In this document: piece by piece, positions 6,391 to 16,849 of the stretch
Layout of the letters: each line of letters begins with the position of its first letter
Position numbering within the stretch: position 1 is the stretch's first letter
Assembly (NCBI GenBank): GCA_038212325.1
Contig: JBBQUQ010000014.1
Location: 1-50,039, forward strand
Direction of reading: 5' to 3'
Length of the DNA: 50,039 nt
Source: CAIVAT01 sp038212325
Lineage (GTDB): Bacteria; Bacteroidota; Bacteroidia; Bacteroidales; FEN-979
Notes under the pieces: generated by a model
Told to the model about the DNA's origin: nothing
What the model saw: the letters and a program-made list of their open reading frames with translations, nothing else
Database searches by the model: none
Made by a program: the position numbers and the translations under genes

Positions 6391-8836
6391 ATGCAAGTAT
6401 TGAAATTTGGCGGCACTTCGGTTGCCAATGCCTCAAATATTCTAAAAGTCATTGATATTGTACGGTGTGCAATTGTGAAGGACCAGGCAATTGTTGTGGT
6501 TTCTGCCATGGGCGGCGCCACCGACATGCTGATCGAAGCCGGGAAACTTGCAGCGTCTCACAACCCGGGCTACAAACAAAAGCTGGAGGATTTCGGCATG
6601 CGGCACCAGGAGGTCGCGCGGGAGCTGCTTTCTGCCGACAGGCTGACCCGTGTCCTCTGTATTTTAGACGACAGGTGCCATGAACTTGACCGCATTAGTG
6701 AAGCGGTGTTTTCACTCAGGGAACTTTCACCCCGCACGCAGGACCGCATTGTAAGCCATGGTGAGTTGCTGTCGTCGATGATCATCGCCGCTGCCTTCGA
6801 ATCACGCCTCATCGACAACATTTGGCTGGATGCACGTGAGATCATCCGCACTGATTCCGGCTACGGGGCTGCTGCTCCCAACCCGGAGATAACGTCGGAA
6901 CTGCTTCGCGACTGCCTGAAAAAAAAAACCCGGGCAACTATTCATCATGCCCGGATTCATTGCCTCAAACAGCAACGGTGTGACAACAACCCTGGGACGG
7001 GGTGGCTCGGACCTCACAGCTTCCCTGGTTGCCGCCGCAACGGATGCCACAGTGCTTGAGATCTGGACCGATGTAAGCGGCATGATGACCGCCGATCCGC
7101 GGCTGGTGACCAATGCGAGGGCGATCCCCTATATTTCCTACAAAGAAGCCATGGAGCTTTCTCATTTCGGGGCCAAGGTCATTTATCCCCCCACCATTCA
7201 GCCTGTTATGAGCAGAGGGATCCCGGTATGGATCAAGAACACTTTTTCGCCGGATGACTACGGAACGCTGGTTGAAAGCACCGTTTCCGAGAATAAAAAC
7301 ATGGTGAGGGGAATATCAAGCATCGGAAAAATGGCGTTGCTGAGTCTTGAGGGCAGCGGCATGGTCGGAATACCCGGATTCTCGGCGCGGCTTTTCGGTG
7401 CCCTGTCAGAAAAAAAGATAAATGTCATCCTGATCACCCAGAGTTCCTCGGAGCATTCGATTTGTGCAGCGATCGACGAAGCCAATGCCGCAAAGGCCAG
7501 GAAGGCAGCAGACGACGAATTCGACAGCGAGATCATAGCCGGGAAGGTTGAGCCGCTTCAGCTGGAAACAGATCTTTCCATTGTTGCACTGGTCGGCGAC
7601 AACATGAAAAACCATACAGGCATCAGCGGTAAGATGTTCGGGGCGCTGGGGTGCAACAGTGTTAATATCCGGGCCATTGCACAAGGCTCTTCTGAAACGA
7701 ATATCTCCGTGGTCGTCAGTTCCTTGGATGTTAAAAAGGCGATCAATGTGCTGCATGAAGAATTTTTTGAAACTCCGTACAAGCAAATCAACCTGTATGT
7801 GACCGGTGTCGGGAATGTAGGCAGCCGGCTGATGTCGCAATTACTTGAACAACAACACTATATACTCGAACAACTTCGGCTTCAGCTGCGTGTGGCTGGT
7901 GTTTGCAACAGTAAAAAGATGGTGTTGAACGAGGAGGGCATCGACCTGCAGCACTGGCAGGAACATCTGGGCAACGGTCAACCCATGGACCTGGCTGACT
8001 TTGTAGCCTGTATTGAACAAAAAAACCTGCGCAATTCGGTGTTTGTAGATGTTACCTCAAGCGAAGCCGTGACCGCGGTTTATGGAAGGCTCCTGAGAAA
8101 AAGCGTGGCGGTTGTTGCCTGCAATAAAATTGCCGGCTCTTCGTCATACGAAAACTTTGAATTGCTGAAACAGCTGGCCCGCGAATACAATACCTCCTAT
8201 CTTTTTGAGACCAACGTAGGTGCCGGACTGCCGGTTATAGGAACGTTGAACGACCTTATCCGCAGCGGAGATAAAGTAAACCGGATAGAAGCTGTGCTGT
8301 CGGGGACCCTCAATTTCGTATTCAACCAATACGACGGGACGGTACCGTTCGCTGAAATCGTAAAACGGGCCCAGGATGAAGGGTACGCAGAACCCGATCC
8401 GCGCATTGACCTGAGCGGCACCGATGTGATGCGTAAGATCCTGATCCTGTCGCGTGAAGCAGGGATCAGGATGGAAATGGCCGAGATCACAAGCAAATCA
8501 TTTTTACCTGAATCATGCATGCGTGGCAATGTGGCTGATTTTTATTTTGAAATGGAAAAACATGAGGAGCACTTCAAATCCCTCTACCACGAAGCAATTG
8601 CGAAAGGCTGCAAGCTGAAGTTTGTGGCCAGCCTCGAAAACGGAAAGGCCTCGGTTGCCTTGCAGCATATTGCCCCGGATCATGACCTTTACCACCTCTA
8701 TGGCAAGGACAATGTGGTGCTTTTTTACACCAGCAGATATATGCAGCAACCCCTGGTCATAAAAGGTGCAGGTGCCGGCGCCGATGTAACCGCTTCGGGG
8801 ATTTTTGCGGATATTATCAGGGCTGCGAGGATATGA
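6391..8836 (+). CDS. thrA: Bifunctional aspartokinase/homoserine dehydrogenase, split by a +1 frameshift
   Basis: The enzyme catalyses the first and third steps from aspartate to threonine and methionine. The kinase half starts with VLKFGGTSVANASNI; the ACT regulatory region follows (about residues 310-460), and the dehydrogenase half begins at VTGVGNVGSRLMSQL and ends in the GAGAGADVTASGIFADI signature. The frame changes at an A10 run (6919-6928): frame one reads LKKKTRAT and soon leaves the family pattern, while skipping one base gives LKKKPGQLFIMPGFIASN and then a perfect match. The joined product would be about 814 residues, the normal length. Causes could be a sequencing error, a real mutation, or slippage on the A run. 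The TGA stop lies in a GGGTGAAGGGTGAC repeat. Confidence 0.9.
6919..6928 (+). other. A10 run at the thrA frameshift
   Basis: Ten consecutive A follow CTG and precede CCCGGG. One base fewer restores the aspartokinase frame. Runs of nine or more A are known slippage sites for RNA polymerase, and also error sites for sequencing. Confidence 0.85.
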
Positions 8837-8894
8837 CGGGTGAAGGGTGACACTTTTTTTATCCAGCAGGATTTTGTAATTTAGCGTGAATAAA

Positions 8895-8946
8895 GATGGC
8901 AAAATGCAAAATGCAAAATGAAAATCGTAATTCGTAATTCATAATT
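8895..8946. repeat. AAAATGCAAAATG and CGTAATTCGTAATTC simple repeats
   Basis: Three units of AAAATGC precede GTAATTCGTAATTCATAATT directly before the xseA start. The in-frame ATG in this block (8918) runs into a TAA at 8942, which excludes it as the xseA start. Confidence 0.65.
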
Positions 8947-8947
8947 T

Positions 8948-10351
8948 GTGCCTGGTGAATCCCGAACCATATTTACGCTCTCAGAGGTAGCGCTGAGCAT
9001 TCAGAAAACATTGCTGGAACGCTATACCAGTTCTTTTTGGATAAAAGCGGAGATGAACAAGCTGAACCACTATCCGCAGTCGGGACATTGCTACCCCGAC
9101 CTGGTTGAAAAAACCAATGGGAAGATCGTCGCAGAAATGAGGTCAACGATTTGGAAAGATGATTTTCAGAGGATCAATGACAACTTTCTGAATGTGTTGC
9201 ATGAGCCGCTGAAAAACGGGATCAAGATCCTATTTTGTGCAAAGATCTCCTATAGTCCGGTATACGGGCTTAGCCTGAGGATCCTGGATATTGATCCTTC
9301 ATGGTCGCTTGGCGAACTCGAAAAAGAGAAGCAGGACACGATCGAAAAAATCAGGAAGGAAGGCATATTCCACACAAACAAATCATTGGTTTTGCCCCTG
9401 TTGCCAAAACGAATTGCAGTTATTTCAGTCCAGACCAGTAAAGGTTATGCCGACTTTTGCAAGGTCATCGACGAAAACGAATGGGGTTATTCATTCTTTC
9501 ACATGCTGTTTCCGGCATTGCTTCAGGGCGAAAATGCAGTTAGCTCGATCCTGGATCAGTTGGAGCGCATCAGCATGGCAAAAAATCATTTTGATACGGT
9601 GGCGATCATCCGGGGCGGAGGAGGAGACGTTGGTTTAACATGCTACAACCACTTTGAACTCGCAAAGGCGATTGCCTTGTTCCCGCTTCCGGTAATCACC
9701 GGCATCGGGCACTCAACAAACGAAACGGTCGCCGAAATGGTTGCATTCAGGAATGCAATTACCCCTACCGAACTGGCTGATTTCCTGATACAAAAGTTCC
9801 ATAATTTTTCCGTTCCGTTAAAAAAGGCCCAGGAAACAATCACGAGGAAATTTATCAGGCTAATGCAAGAGGAAAAATCAAGGATGGTGAATACCGTAAG
9901 GTTCTTTAAATCGGTAACACTGTCAAGACTTTTTACAAGCAGAAATGAAATTCAGCAGGAAATTAAAGCATTGCAGCAACAATCGGCCTATTTTGTTAAA
10001 CGCAGGCAGGACCGGGATATCAATCAGAATCTGCTCCTTATTGATAAGGGGTTATCCCAAATCCTGAAAGAAAACAAAAATATCCTTGAAACAACCTTGA
10101 TGAACATGTTCGCAAAAACCCTGGGTTACATGCAGGTTCAATCAAAAGACATTGCAGGTCTGGAAAAGAACATAACTTTGTTAGACCCTGTGAATGTACT
10201 GAACAGGGGATACAGCATTACCCTGGCCGATGGCAAAGCAATAAAAACGGTTGAGGCGGCAAAGGAGGGCACTTTACTTACCACCGTCCTTGCTGACGGG
10301 CAGATTATAAGTACAACACAATCAAGCATTAAAACTGAAACTGATGGCTAA
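8948..10351 (+). CDS. xseA: Exodeoxyribonuclease VII large subunit
   Basis: ExoVII degrades single-stranded DNA into oligonucleotides and needs the small subunit encoded next. The 467 residues show the N-terminal OB fold (about 10-105, with FWIKAEMNKLNHYPQSGHCY), the catalytic core with LPKRIAVISVQTSKGYADF, IIRGGGGDVGLTCYNHFELAKAI and PVITGIGHSTNETVAEMVA, a long coiled region, and a C-terminal ILNRGYSITLADGK-like segment (here VLNRGYSITL). No ATG is usable at the 5' end, so GTG at 8948 is the start. It overlaps xseB by eight bases. Confidence 0.95.
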   Translation: MPGESRTIFTLSEVALSIQKTLLERYTSSFWIKAEMNKLNHYPQSGHCYPDLVEKTNGKIVAEMRSTIWKDDFQRINDNFLNVLHEPLKNGIKILFCAKISYSPVYGLSLRILDIDPSWSLGELEKEKQDTIEKIRKEGIFHTNKSLVLPLLPKRIAVISVQTSKGYADFCKVIDENEWGYSFFHMLFPALLQGENAVSSILDQLERISMAKNHFDTVAIIRGGGGDVGLTCYNHFELAKAIALFPLPVITGIGHSTNETVAEMVAFRNAITPTELADFLIQKFHNFSVPLKKAQETITRKFIRLMQEEKSRMVNTVRFFKSVTLSRLFTSRNEIQQEIKALQQQSAYFVKRRQDRDINQNLLLIDKGLSQILKENKNILETTLMNMFAKTLGYMQVQSKDIAGLEKNITLLDPVNVLNRGYSITLADGKAIKTVEAAKEGTLLTTVLADGQIISTTQSSIKTETDG

Positions 10352-10562
10352 AGATCCAAATTATAGTGAAGCCTTTGAAGAACTGCAGAACATTGTTTCT
10401 GAAATTGAAGCAGGAGAAATATCCGTTGATGAATTATCCGGGAAAGTAAAACGGGCTGCCCTCCTGATAAAAATCTGCAAACATAAGCTTACTTCAACTG
10501 AAGAAGATGTTAACAGGATTTTAATAGAACTTGAATCCGGGGAAGGGGTTGAGGATCGATAA
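10344..10562 (+). CDS. xseB: Exodeoxyribonuclease VII small subunit
   Basis: The 72-residue protein has the family pattern SEAFEELQNIVSEIEAGEIS, then VDELSGKVKRAALLIKICKHKL, then a short acidic tail. It binds the long helical part of XseA in the ExoVII complex. It overlaps the 3' end of xseA by eight bases, so translation is probably coupled. Confidence 0.93.
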   Translation: MAKDPNYSEAFEELQNIVSEIEAGEISVDELSGKVKRAALLIKICKHKLTSTEEDVNRILIELESGEGVEDR

Positions 10563-10623
10563 CCCAATTCATAAAAAAAATTAAATATTTCTTGACGAAA
10601 AATGCATTATAGTATTTATATGC

Positions 10624-10631
10624 TAAATTTG
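10624..10631 (+). promoter_or_regulatory. Putative -7 box (TAAATTTG) before the beta-helix pseudogene
   Basis: TAAATTTG matches TAnnTTTG. The surrounding DNA (CATAAAAAAAATTAAATA near 10571) resembles the leader of the intact gene (near 11565), so a promoter may have been copied along with the pseudogene. Confidence 0.35.
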
Positions 10632-10655
10632 ATACTGATTTAATGAGTAAATATA

Positions 10656-11495
10656 GCATTTTCCATTATTGATGGGAGTAACTCAGGACGGGTCATTAAC
10701 ATCAGCCAATCTGAAACTTCGGCCTGTCAGGTCATCGGATTTACGATTCAGCATGGAAATTCATCAACAGAATACGAAACATTCGGAGGCGGGGTTTATA
10801 TTTCAGATGCATCACCCCGGATAATCCATTGCGTCATTCAAAACAATTATGCACCCGATCAAGGCGGGGGACTTTACATTTTCGGTTCCTGGTCGGGTGC
10901 GAAGGTCATGAATTGCACAATTCAAAATAACTCCGCAGTCAGCTTTTTTGGGGGGGGAGTATTCATGTGCGATTGCGGTACGGATGCCTCAATTATCAAT
11001 TGCATCATCTCCGGCAATACAATTACATGCAGCTGCAATTTTAGTGGCGGCGGCGGCGGTGTTAATGTTTTCCATACCGGCAAATTGGAGAATTGTCTCA
11101 TTAGTCAAACCATTACAGTTGCGGGCGGCGGCACAACATTTATCGTCGAAAATGGCGGTATTGTTACGATGATCGCCGGGCACAGCATTGATTATCTGAC
11201 CGGCACCAGGGTTTATGCCGGCGGGTACATGCACGGTAAAATCGCCCCTGCCGGTCCTTATTGCGGTGCAAAATCTGCTTCATTTGTATCTTCCGCCGCC
11301 GAAACCATTGAAAAGCCAATAATTCCTGATAAACTGAATTTCAGGGTTTATCCAAACCCCACCAATGGAAAATTCAGGCTGGTACTGACCGGAGAGATGC
11401 AAACAGAACCGATGCAGGTTGAAATCTATGGTATGCGCGGTGAATTGGTTTTAACTGTCCGGAACTGCTCACAGTCCTCCGGCCCTGTAGCATAA
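10656..11495 (+). pseudogene. Internally deleted copy of the T9SS beta-helix gene
   Basis: Bases 10656 to about 11105 are very similar to about 11973-12415 in the intact gene (beta-helix part, residues about 82-228). Right after AATTGTCTCATTA the sequence jumps to match about 16366 onward: the QTITVAG region and the T9SS sorting domain (FRVYPNPTNGKFRL). About 3.95 kb of the intact gene is missing. The copy also lacks the signal peptide and true start, and its sorting domain is cut after GELVL, where the frame ends in an unrelated tail. The frame is otherwise open from 10647, so decay is recent or it is a reservoir for recombination. Confidence 0.85.
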
Positions 11496-11616
11496 ATGAT
11501 TTTCATGTCATTCGATGAACCATTGTCCGCAATCGGGCATATGAACAGGACACTTTCCTAGTCATAAAAAAAATTAAATAATAGTTTTCAATAGATGCAT
11601 TTAAGTATTATTATAC

Positions 11617-11624
11617 TACATTTG
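11617..11624 (+). promoter_or_regulatory. Putative -7 box (TACATTTG) of the T9SS beta-helix gene
   Basis: TACATTTG matches TAnnTTTG and lies 106 bases upstream of the ATG at 11731. This would leave a 5' leader of about 100 bases. Confidence 0.5.
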
Positions 11625-11730
11625 CATTATGAATAAATCCATAAAAAAACATACACTACAACATTAACCTGACCGATCACAAAGTTGTGAACCTGGTCTT
11701 TTCACATTCACAACACCAAATGTCAACCCC

Positions 11731-14700
11731 ATGAAAAAATATATACTTTCAGTTTTCCTGTTTGTCATCTTTACCCTTCCTTACAGCGGGATTTGCACGA
11801 TCATTCATGTACCTGGAAATTACAGCACCATCCAGGCTGGCATAGATGCTTCGGTGGAGGGAGATATCGTTTTGGTTGAACCCGGAACTTATTTTGAGCA
11901 TTTAAACCTGAACGGGAAAAATATTATTCTTTGTTCCAAATATTTTACAACCGGTGATGCCGCTTTTATAGCAAGCACCATTCTTGACGGGAGTAACACA
12001 GGACGTGTTATTAACATCAGCCAATCTGAAACTTCTGCCTGTCAGGTCATCGGATTTACAGTTCAGCATGGAAATTCCTCAACAGAATTCGAAACATTCG
12101 GAGGCGGGGTTTATATTTCAGATGCATCACCCCGGATACTCCATTGCATCATTCAAAACAATTATGCACCCGATCACGGCGGAGGACTATACATTTTCGG
12201 TTCCTGGTCAGGTGCGAAGGTCTTCAATTGCACAATTCAAAATAACACCGCAGATAGTTTTGGCGGGGGAGTATTCATGGGCGATTGCGCAGAAGATGCC
12301 GAAATTGTCAATTGCATCATTTCCGGCAATACAATTACATGCAACTGTGATTTCAACGGTGGCGGTGGTGGTGTAAGCCTGTACCATACAGGTAAACTGG
12401 AGAATTGCCTCATTACCAATAACAGCGCTCCAAATGATACAGTGGGTGGCGGAGGTGTTTATTGCGATTGGGGTACCATTAATGGATGGCAGAGCATTTT
12501 TATTACCGGATGCACCATCACCAATAACACTGCTTATAATTGGGGTGGAACGAGTTATGTCATCGATGGGGGCGAGTTCAAAAACTGTATCATTTGGGGA
12601 AATACCGACCATCTTGGGAATGTTTCCAATTATGACGGAAACATATATTATAATTGCTGCTCTGACCCATCGCCGCCGGGCTTTGAGAATACATCATCTG
12701 ATCCGCTTTTTATCAATGCTGCAGCAGGAAATTTCAGGTTGCAGAGTGGAAGCCTTAGTATCGATGCAGGCGACAATGCCTGGAGCACACAATCGTTTGA
12801 CCTCGACGGGAATCCAAGAATTTTCAATAATACCATTGATATAGGGGCATATGAATACGGCGCCACTGTTCAGGTAGGATCCGGTACTGATATCACCGAG
12901 CAGTTTCCAATTTACACATGGTACAATTACAATTACAGCCAGCAGATATATCTTGGCAGTGAGATAACTTCCGGCGGAGGCGCAAACGGATATATTTCAA
13001 AGGTCAGGTTCTTCTATGCTGGAGGTGGTTCAGCGTTTTCAAACTGGAAAAACTGGACTGTTTACCTTGGAAATACCGCCAAACCTGCGTTTGCAAGCAA
13101 TGTGGATTGGGTTCCTTTATCTTCAATGTCACAAGTCTTCTCGGGATTAATTACTGATTCTGTTCCCGGAACCTGGATCGAAATCAGTTTACAAGTCCCT
13201 TTTTATTATTCCGGGGGCAACCTTGTGGTTGCCGTGGATGAAAATTCCGCCGGATACGACTGTACGGCCCAATGGAGATCGTTTTACACCGGTGCACCCC
13301 GTGGAATTGTTTACTATGATGACAATTTCAATCCGGATCCGGCATCGCCCCCTGCTGCAATTGTTGGCCCTGACATCGCGCAAGTGCAGTTCGAGATAAA
13401 CACGATGTTAGGTGGAATCCTGGATGGCCATGTTTACGAACAACCAGATTGTACTGTGCCAATAGCAGGAGCTACTATTATCACAGGTGCGTATTCCACT
13501 ACTTCTGACGCCTTGGGTTATTACCATTTTGATTTACCGGCCGGAACCTATTCCAATGTAACTGCCTTTTATCATGATGCAAGCCAAACCGTTTCTTCTT
13601 TGACGGTCACTGCAGGAAATACTGTTACACAGGATTTCTGCCTGCCTTATTTTGCACCGCCTGTTGGCCTCCAGGCACTGGTTCAGGGACCCAGCCTGAA
13701 CAATGTACATTTAACCTGGCTGGCCCCGGGCTCTGTGGCCGATCAGTGGATACACTGGGACGACGGAACCCTTTATGGAAGCCTGGGGTATAACGCACCA
13801 ATGACTTTTTCTGCTGCCTCCAGGTGGCCGGTCGCCGACATCGCCCTATACGACGGCACCTATCTCAAAAAGATCCGCTTTGTAATTAATGAGGTATCTG
13901 CTTCTTACACAATAAAAGTCTGGAAAGGGGCCAATGCGTCCACATTGCTGCTTTCGCAGGTTGTTGTAAACCCTTTTATCAGTGCCTGGACTGAGGTGAC
14001 ACTGGCAACTCCTGTATTGATCGATGGAACCCAGGAATTCTGGTTTGGTTATGAAATAGTTCAAACAACAGGGTATCCGGCAGGGTTGGCACCCGGACCG
14101 GTTGTTGTCGGGAAAGGCGACATGATCAATACCGGTAATGGCTGGTTTTCAATGAAACAATCGTGGAATTATGACTTCAACTGGGCACTCCAGGGATTCG
14201 TATCCGAAAACCCGGCACCGGCATCGCTCCAGCTCATCCCCATGGCTGAAAACACGCCACCGGCACAAACGACTGATGATCTGATGCCTGCATCGGTGAA
14301 GCCGGAAATAATCCGCGTTGATCAGTCCATCGCATCACGTCCATCCGTCAACCTTCGTTCAATCGACCCGGTTATACCAGCAACTTCAGAGATGCTGCCT
14401 GACGCCCCGTCAGCAACGTTGACAGGATACAATGTTTACCGTGATAACGTTCAGATCGCAAATAATATTCCCAACCTGTTTTTTAACGATCTCGCCCTCC
14501 CCAAAGGCATGTATGATTATCAGGTCTCTGCCAATTATACGAATGGAGAGTCGGCACGGATCGGACCCGTGCATGTAGATATTTACACCTGCTTCCCGCC
14601 AACCGGATTATTGGTTTCCAATGCCCTGCTGACAACCACCACAGCGAACCTTTCGTGGTCTCCGTCCATATTGTCGATCAATCCGCAATGGGATCTTGAA

Positions 14701-16839
14701 TGGGGGCCTGCAGGATTTCTGCAAGGCTCGGGCACCATGGTTTTCATCAACGCAACACCCGGATATATACTCACGGGACTAACTCCGGGCACGGAATATG
14801 ATGTTTATGTCAGAACATCCTGCAGCGCTTCAGATGCCAGCGCATGGGTTAAAAAAACGTTCCGCACCCATTATTTTAACTGTCCGGCAGGTGCAACGCC
14901 AGAAGCGGAAATTTGCGGCATGAACACGAACGGCTGCGACCTGGTGCCTCCTGCGTTTGAGACCATCAGCTGCGGTCAAACCATATGCGGCACCAGTTGG
15001 TTATCAAGGTCACACCGTGATTCAGACTGGTATTCGTTCACGTTGTCTCAGGCTTATGATGTGACGTTTTCAGGAAGTGCCGAATTCACCAATGTCGTGG
15101 GAATCGGTCCCGCACCTTGTCCATCGACCTATTTTTACAATTCGTGGTATTACTGGGCCGGATACAGTGCGCCGATGACCACCCAACTCAGTGCCGGAAC
15201 TTATTACGTCAATGTTGCTCCTGCATATTCTGAACAGGTGGCATGTGATTCACTGAACCGTTACTGGATTACAATGACCTGCAATACCTGTCTCACGCCA
15301 ACCGTGCTGAATGCTACGAATATCACCTCAAATTCTGCCGACCTGGGTTGGACCTCCAATGGTACCACGTGGAACATCGAATGGGGACCATTCGGATTTG
15401 CGCAAGGCACCGGAACCACGATCAACGGCACAAGCTTAAATCCTTATCACTTGTCAGGGCTCACGATGGGCACTTCATACAGTTATTACGTTATGAGTGA
15501 TTGCGGCGCAGGAGCCACCAGCAACTGGGCGGGGCCTTACACCTTTTACACACCCTGTCCTACAACTTCCCTGCCATATTCAGAAGATTTCAACAGCCAG
15601 TTGATCGGTACCACCCCGCAGTGCTGGCTTATGCTAGGCGACGGATCACCCGAAAACTGGCAGGTCGGTTTGTGGAACCTGGCAGGAGGATTCTGGCCTG
15701 AGTTGGTGTGTAATCTCTATAATATCTATGGCAGGTCTTATCTCACTTCCCCGGTGATCAATACAACAGGGATGGCTCAACTCAATATAGCATTCAAACA
15801 ATATAGCTATTTATACAGTTCAGATCCTTCCTGCGAAGTTTGGACAACCAGCGATGGCGGCGCTAACTGGTATGCCGTCTGGTCATATTCTTCGTCCGGC
15901 CAGACAGGCCCGGAAACAATAAGTTTTACTTTTACCACGCCCGATGTTGGTTCGTCAACATTTCAGTTTGCCTTCGCGGTAAACAATCCTTATTCGGGGG
16001 AAGGCGGTATCTGGCATGTCGATGATATATCAATCACAGGCGTACCACAGACAGGCACACTTCAGGGAGTGATCACCTCTTGCTCTAACGCAAGTCTGCT
16101 TGAGGGAGTTAGTGTAACAGCAGGGGCCAACACAACCACAACTGATCCCTCAGGCTTCTACCAATTCGCGGATATCCCTGTCGGCAGCTACACTGTTGAG
16201 TTCAGCAAGCCTGGCTATGTGACCAAAACAGTTACCGGGATACAGGTGCTGAATGGCTCAACCACCACCCTGGATGAGTGCCTGACCCCGGAAGGTCCGC
16301 CGGTGAACAGGACTATTCAGAATCAAACAGTCGCGAATGGTCAGTCGACATGTTATGATGCAACGCAAACCATCACGGTTGCCGGGAGCGGAACGACATT
16401 TATTGTCCAGAGTGGCGGCACCGTGAGCATGATCGCCGGGATCAGGATCAATTATCTCCCTGGTTCCAGGGTTTTTTCAGGTGGTATCCTGCATGGTAAA
16501 ATCCTGCCTGTCGGCCCTTACTGTATCCTGCCACCCACGTTACCTGCCTCACCGGCACTCGGAGCTGAAGAAAACCCGCTGGTTCCTGAAAAACTGAATT
16601 TCAGGGTTTATCCAAATCCCACCAATGGAAAATTCAGATTGGAACTGACCGGAAAACTGCAAACGGAAACGATCCGCGTCGAAATCTATGGGATGCGCGG
16701 GGAATTGGTCTTATCTGAAATACTGCCGGGAGATGCTGCTCACGAATTTTCACTGTCAGGTAAGTCTGCTGGAATTTACTTTATTAAAGTGCTGGCAGGG
16801 GACAGGATTTTCACTTCTAAGCTGGTGTTGGCGAGGTGA
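11731..16839 (+). CDS. Large T9SS-exported beta-helix/fibronectin-type surface protein
   Basis: A 1702-residue modular protein. In order: signal peptide (about 1-23); right-handed parallel beta-helix (about 25-380, with NNTADSFGGGVF and NNTAYNWGG rungs); a carboxypeptidase-regulatory-like domain (about 560-640); fibronectin-type III-like modules near 960-1050 and 1185-1270 (LSWSPS and LGWTSNG); a MAM/jelly-roll-like domain with YSEDFN (about 1276-1435); a second regulatory-like domain (about 1443-1510); and a C-terminal type A T9SS sorting domain (about 1620-1702, FRVYPNPTNGKF and GIYFIKV) that directs export and surface anchoring. The substrate is unknown; polysaccharide binding or adhesion is likely. 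The TGA stop lies in a GGTGACAGGG repeat shared with radA. A truncated copy lies just upstream. Confidence 0.88.
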   Translation: MKKYILSVFLFVIFTLPYSGICTIIHVPGNYSTIQAGIDASVEGDIVLVEPGTYFEHLNLNGKNIILCSKYFTTGDAAFIASTILDGSNTGRVINISQSETSACQVIGFTVQHGNSSTEFETFGGGVYISDASPRILHCIIQNNYAPDHGGGLYIFGSWSGAKVFNCTIQNNTADSFGGGVFMGDCAEDAEIVNCIISGNTITCNCDFNGGGGGVSLYHTGKLENCLITNNSAPNDTVGGGGVYCDWGTINGWQSIFITGCTITNNTAYNWGGTSYVIDGGEFKNCIIWGNTDHLGNVSNYDGNIYYNCCSDPSPPGFENTSSDPLFINAAAGNFRLQSGSLSIDAGDNAWSTQSFDLDGNPRIFNNTIDIGAYEYGATVQVGSGTDITEQFPIYTWYNYNYSQQIYLGSEITSGGGANGYISKVRFFYAGGGSAFSNWKNWTVYLGNTAKPAFASNVDWVPLSSMSQVFSGLITDSVPGTWIEISLQVPFYYSGGNLVVAVDENSAGYDCTAQWRSFYTGAPRGIVYYDDNFNPDPASPPAAIVGPDIAQVQFEINTMLGGILDGHVYEQPDCTVPIAGATIITGAYSTTSDALGYYHFDLPAGTYSNVTAFYHDASQTVSSLTVTAGNTVTQDFCLPYFAPPVGLQALVQGPSLNNVHLTWLAPGSVADQWIHWDDGTLYGSLGYNAPMTFSAASRWPVADIALYDGTYLKKIRFVINEVSASYTIKVWKGANASTLLLSQVVVNPFISAWTEVTLATPVLIDGTQEFWFGYEIVQTTGYPAGLAPGPVVVGKGDMINTGNGWFSMKQSWNYDFNWALQGFVSENPAPASLQLIPMAENTPPAQTTDDLMPASVKPEIIRVDQSIASRPSVNLRSIDPVIPATSEMLPDAPSATLTGYNVYRDNVQIANNIPNLFFNDLALPKGMYDYQVSANYTNGESARIGPVHVDIYTCFPPTGLLVSNALLTTTTANLSWSPSILSINPQWDLEWGPAGFLQGSGTMVFINATPGYILTGLTPGTEYDVYVRTSCSASDASAWVKKTFRTHYFNCPAGATPEAEICGMNTNGCDLVPPAFETISCGQTICGTSWLSRSHRDSDWYSFTLSQAYDVTFSGSAEFTNVVGIGPAPCPSTYFYNSWYYWAGYSAPMTTQLSAGTYYVNVAPAYSEQVACDSLNRYWITMTCNTCLTPTVLNATNITSNSADLGWTSNGTTWNIEWGPFGFAQGTGTTINGTSLNPYHLSGLTMGTSYSYYVMSDCGAGATSNWAGPYTFYTPCPTTSLPYSEDFNSQLIGTTPQCWLMLGDGSPENWQVGLWNLAGGFWPELVCNLYNIYGRSYLTSPVINTTGMAQLNIAFKQYSYLYSSDPSCEVWTTSDGGANWYAVWSYSSSGQTGPETISFTFTTPDVGSSTFQFAFAVNNPYSGEGGIWHVDDISITGVPQTGTLQGVITSCSNASLLEGVSVTAGANTTTTDPSGFYQFADIPVGSYTVEFSKPGYVTKTVTGIQVLNGSTTTLDECLTPEGPPVNRTIQNQTVANGQSTCYDATQTITVAGSGTTFIVQSGGTVSMIAGIRINYLPGSRVFSGGILHGKILPVGPYCILPPTLPASPALGAEENPLVPEKLNFRVYPNPTNGKFRLELTGKLQTETIRVEIYGMRGELVLSEILPGDAAHEFSLSGKSAGIYFIKVLAGDRIFTSKLVLAR

Positions 16840-16849
16840 CAGGGTTACT
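16835..16849. repeat. GGTGACAGGGTTACT repeat between convergent stops
   Basis: This 15-base block matches the start of the repeat at 4591-4603. It holds the TGA of the beta-helix gene (16837-16839) and touches the TAG of radA (16848-16850). Confidence 0.6.
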
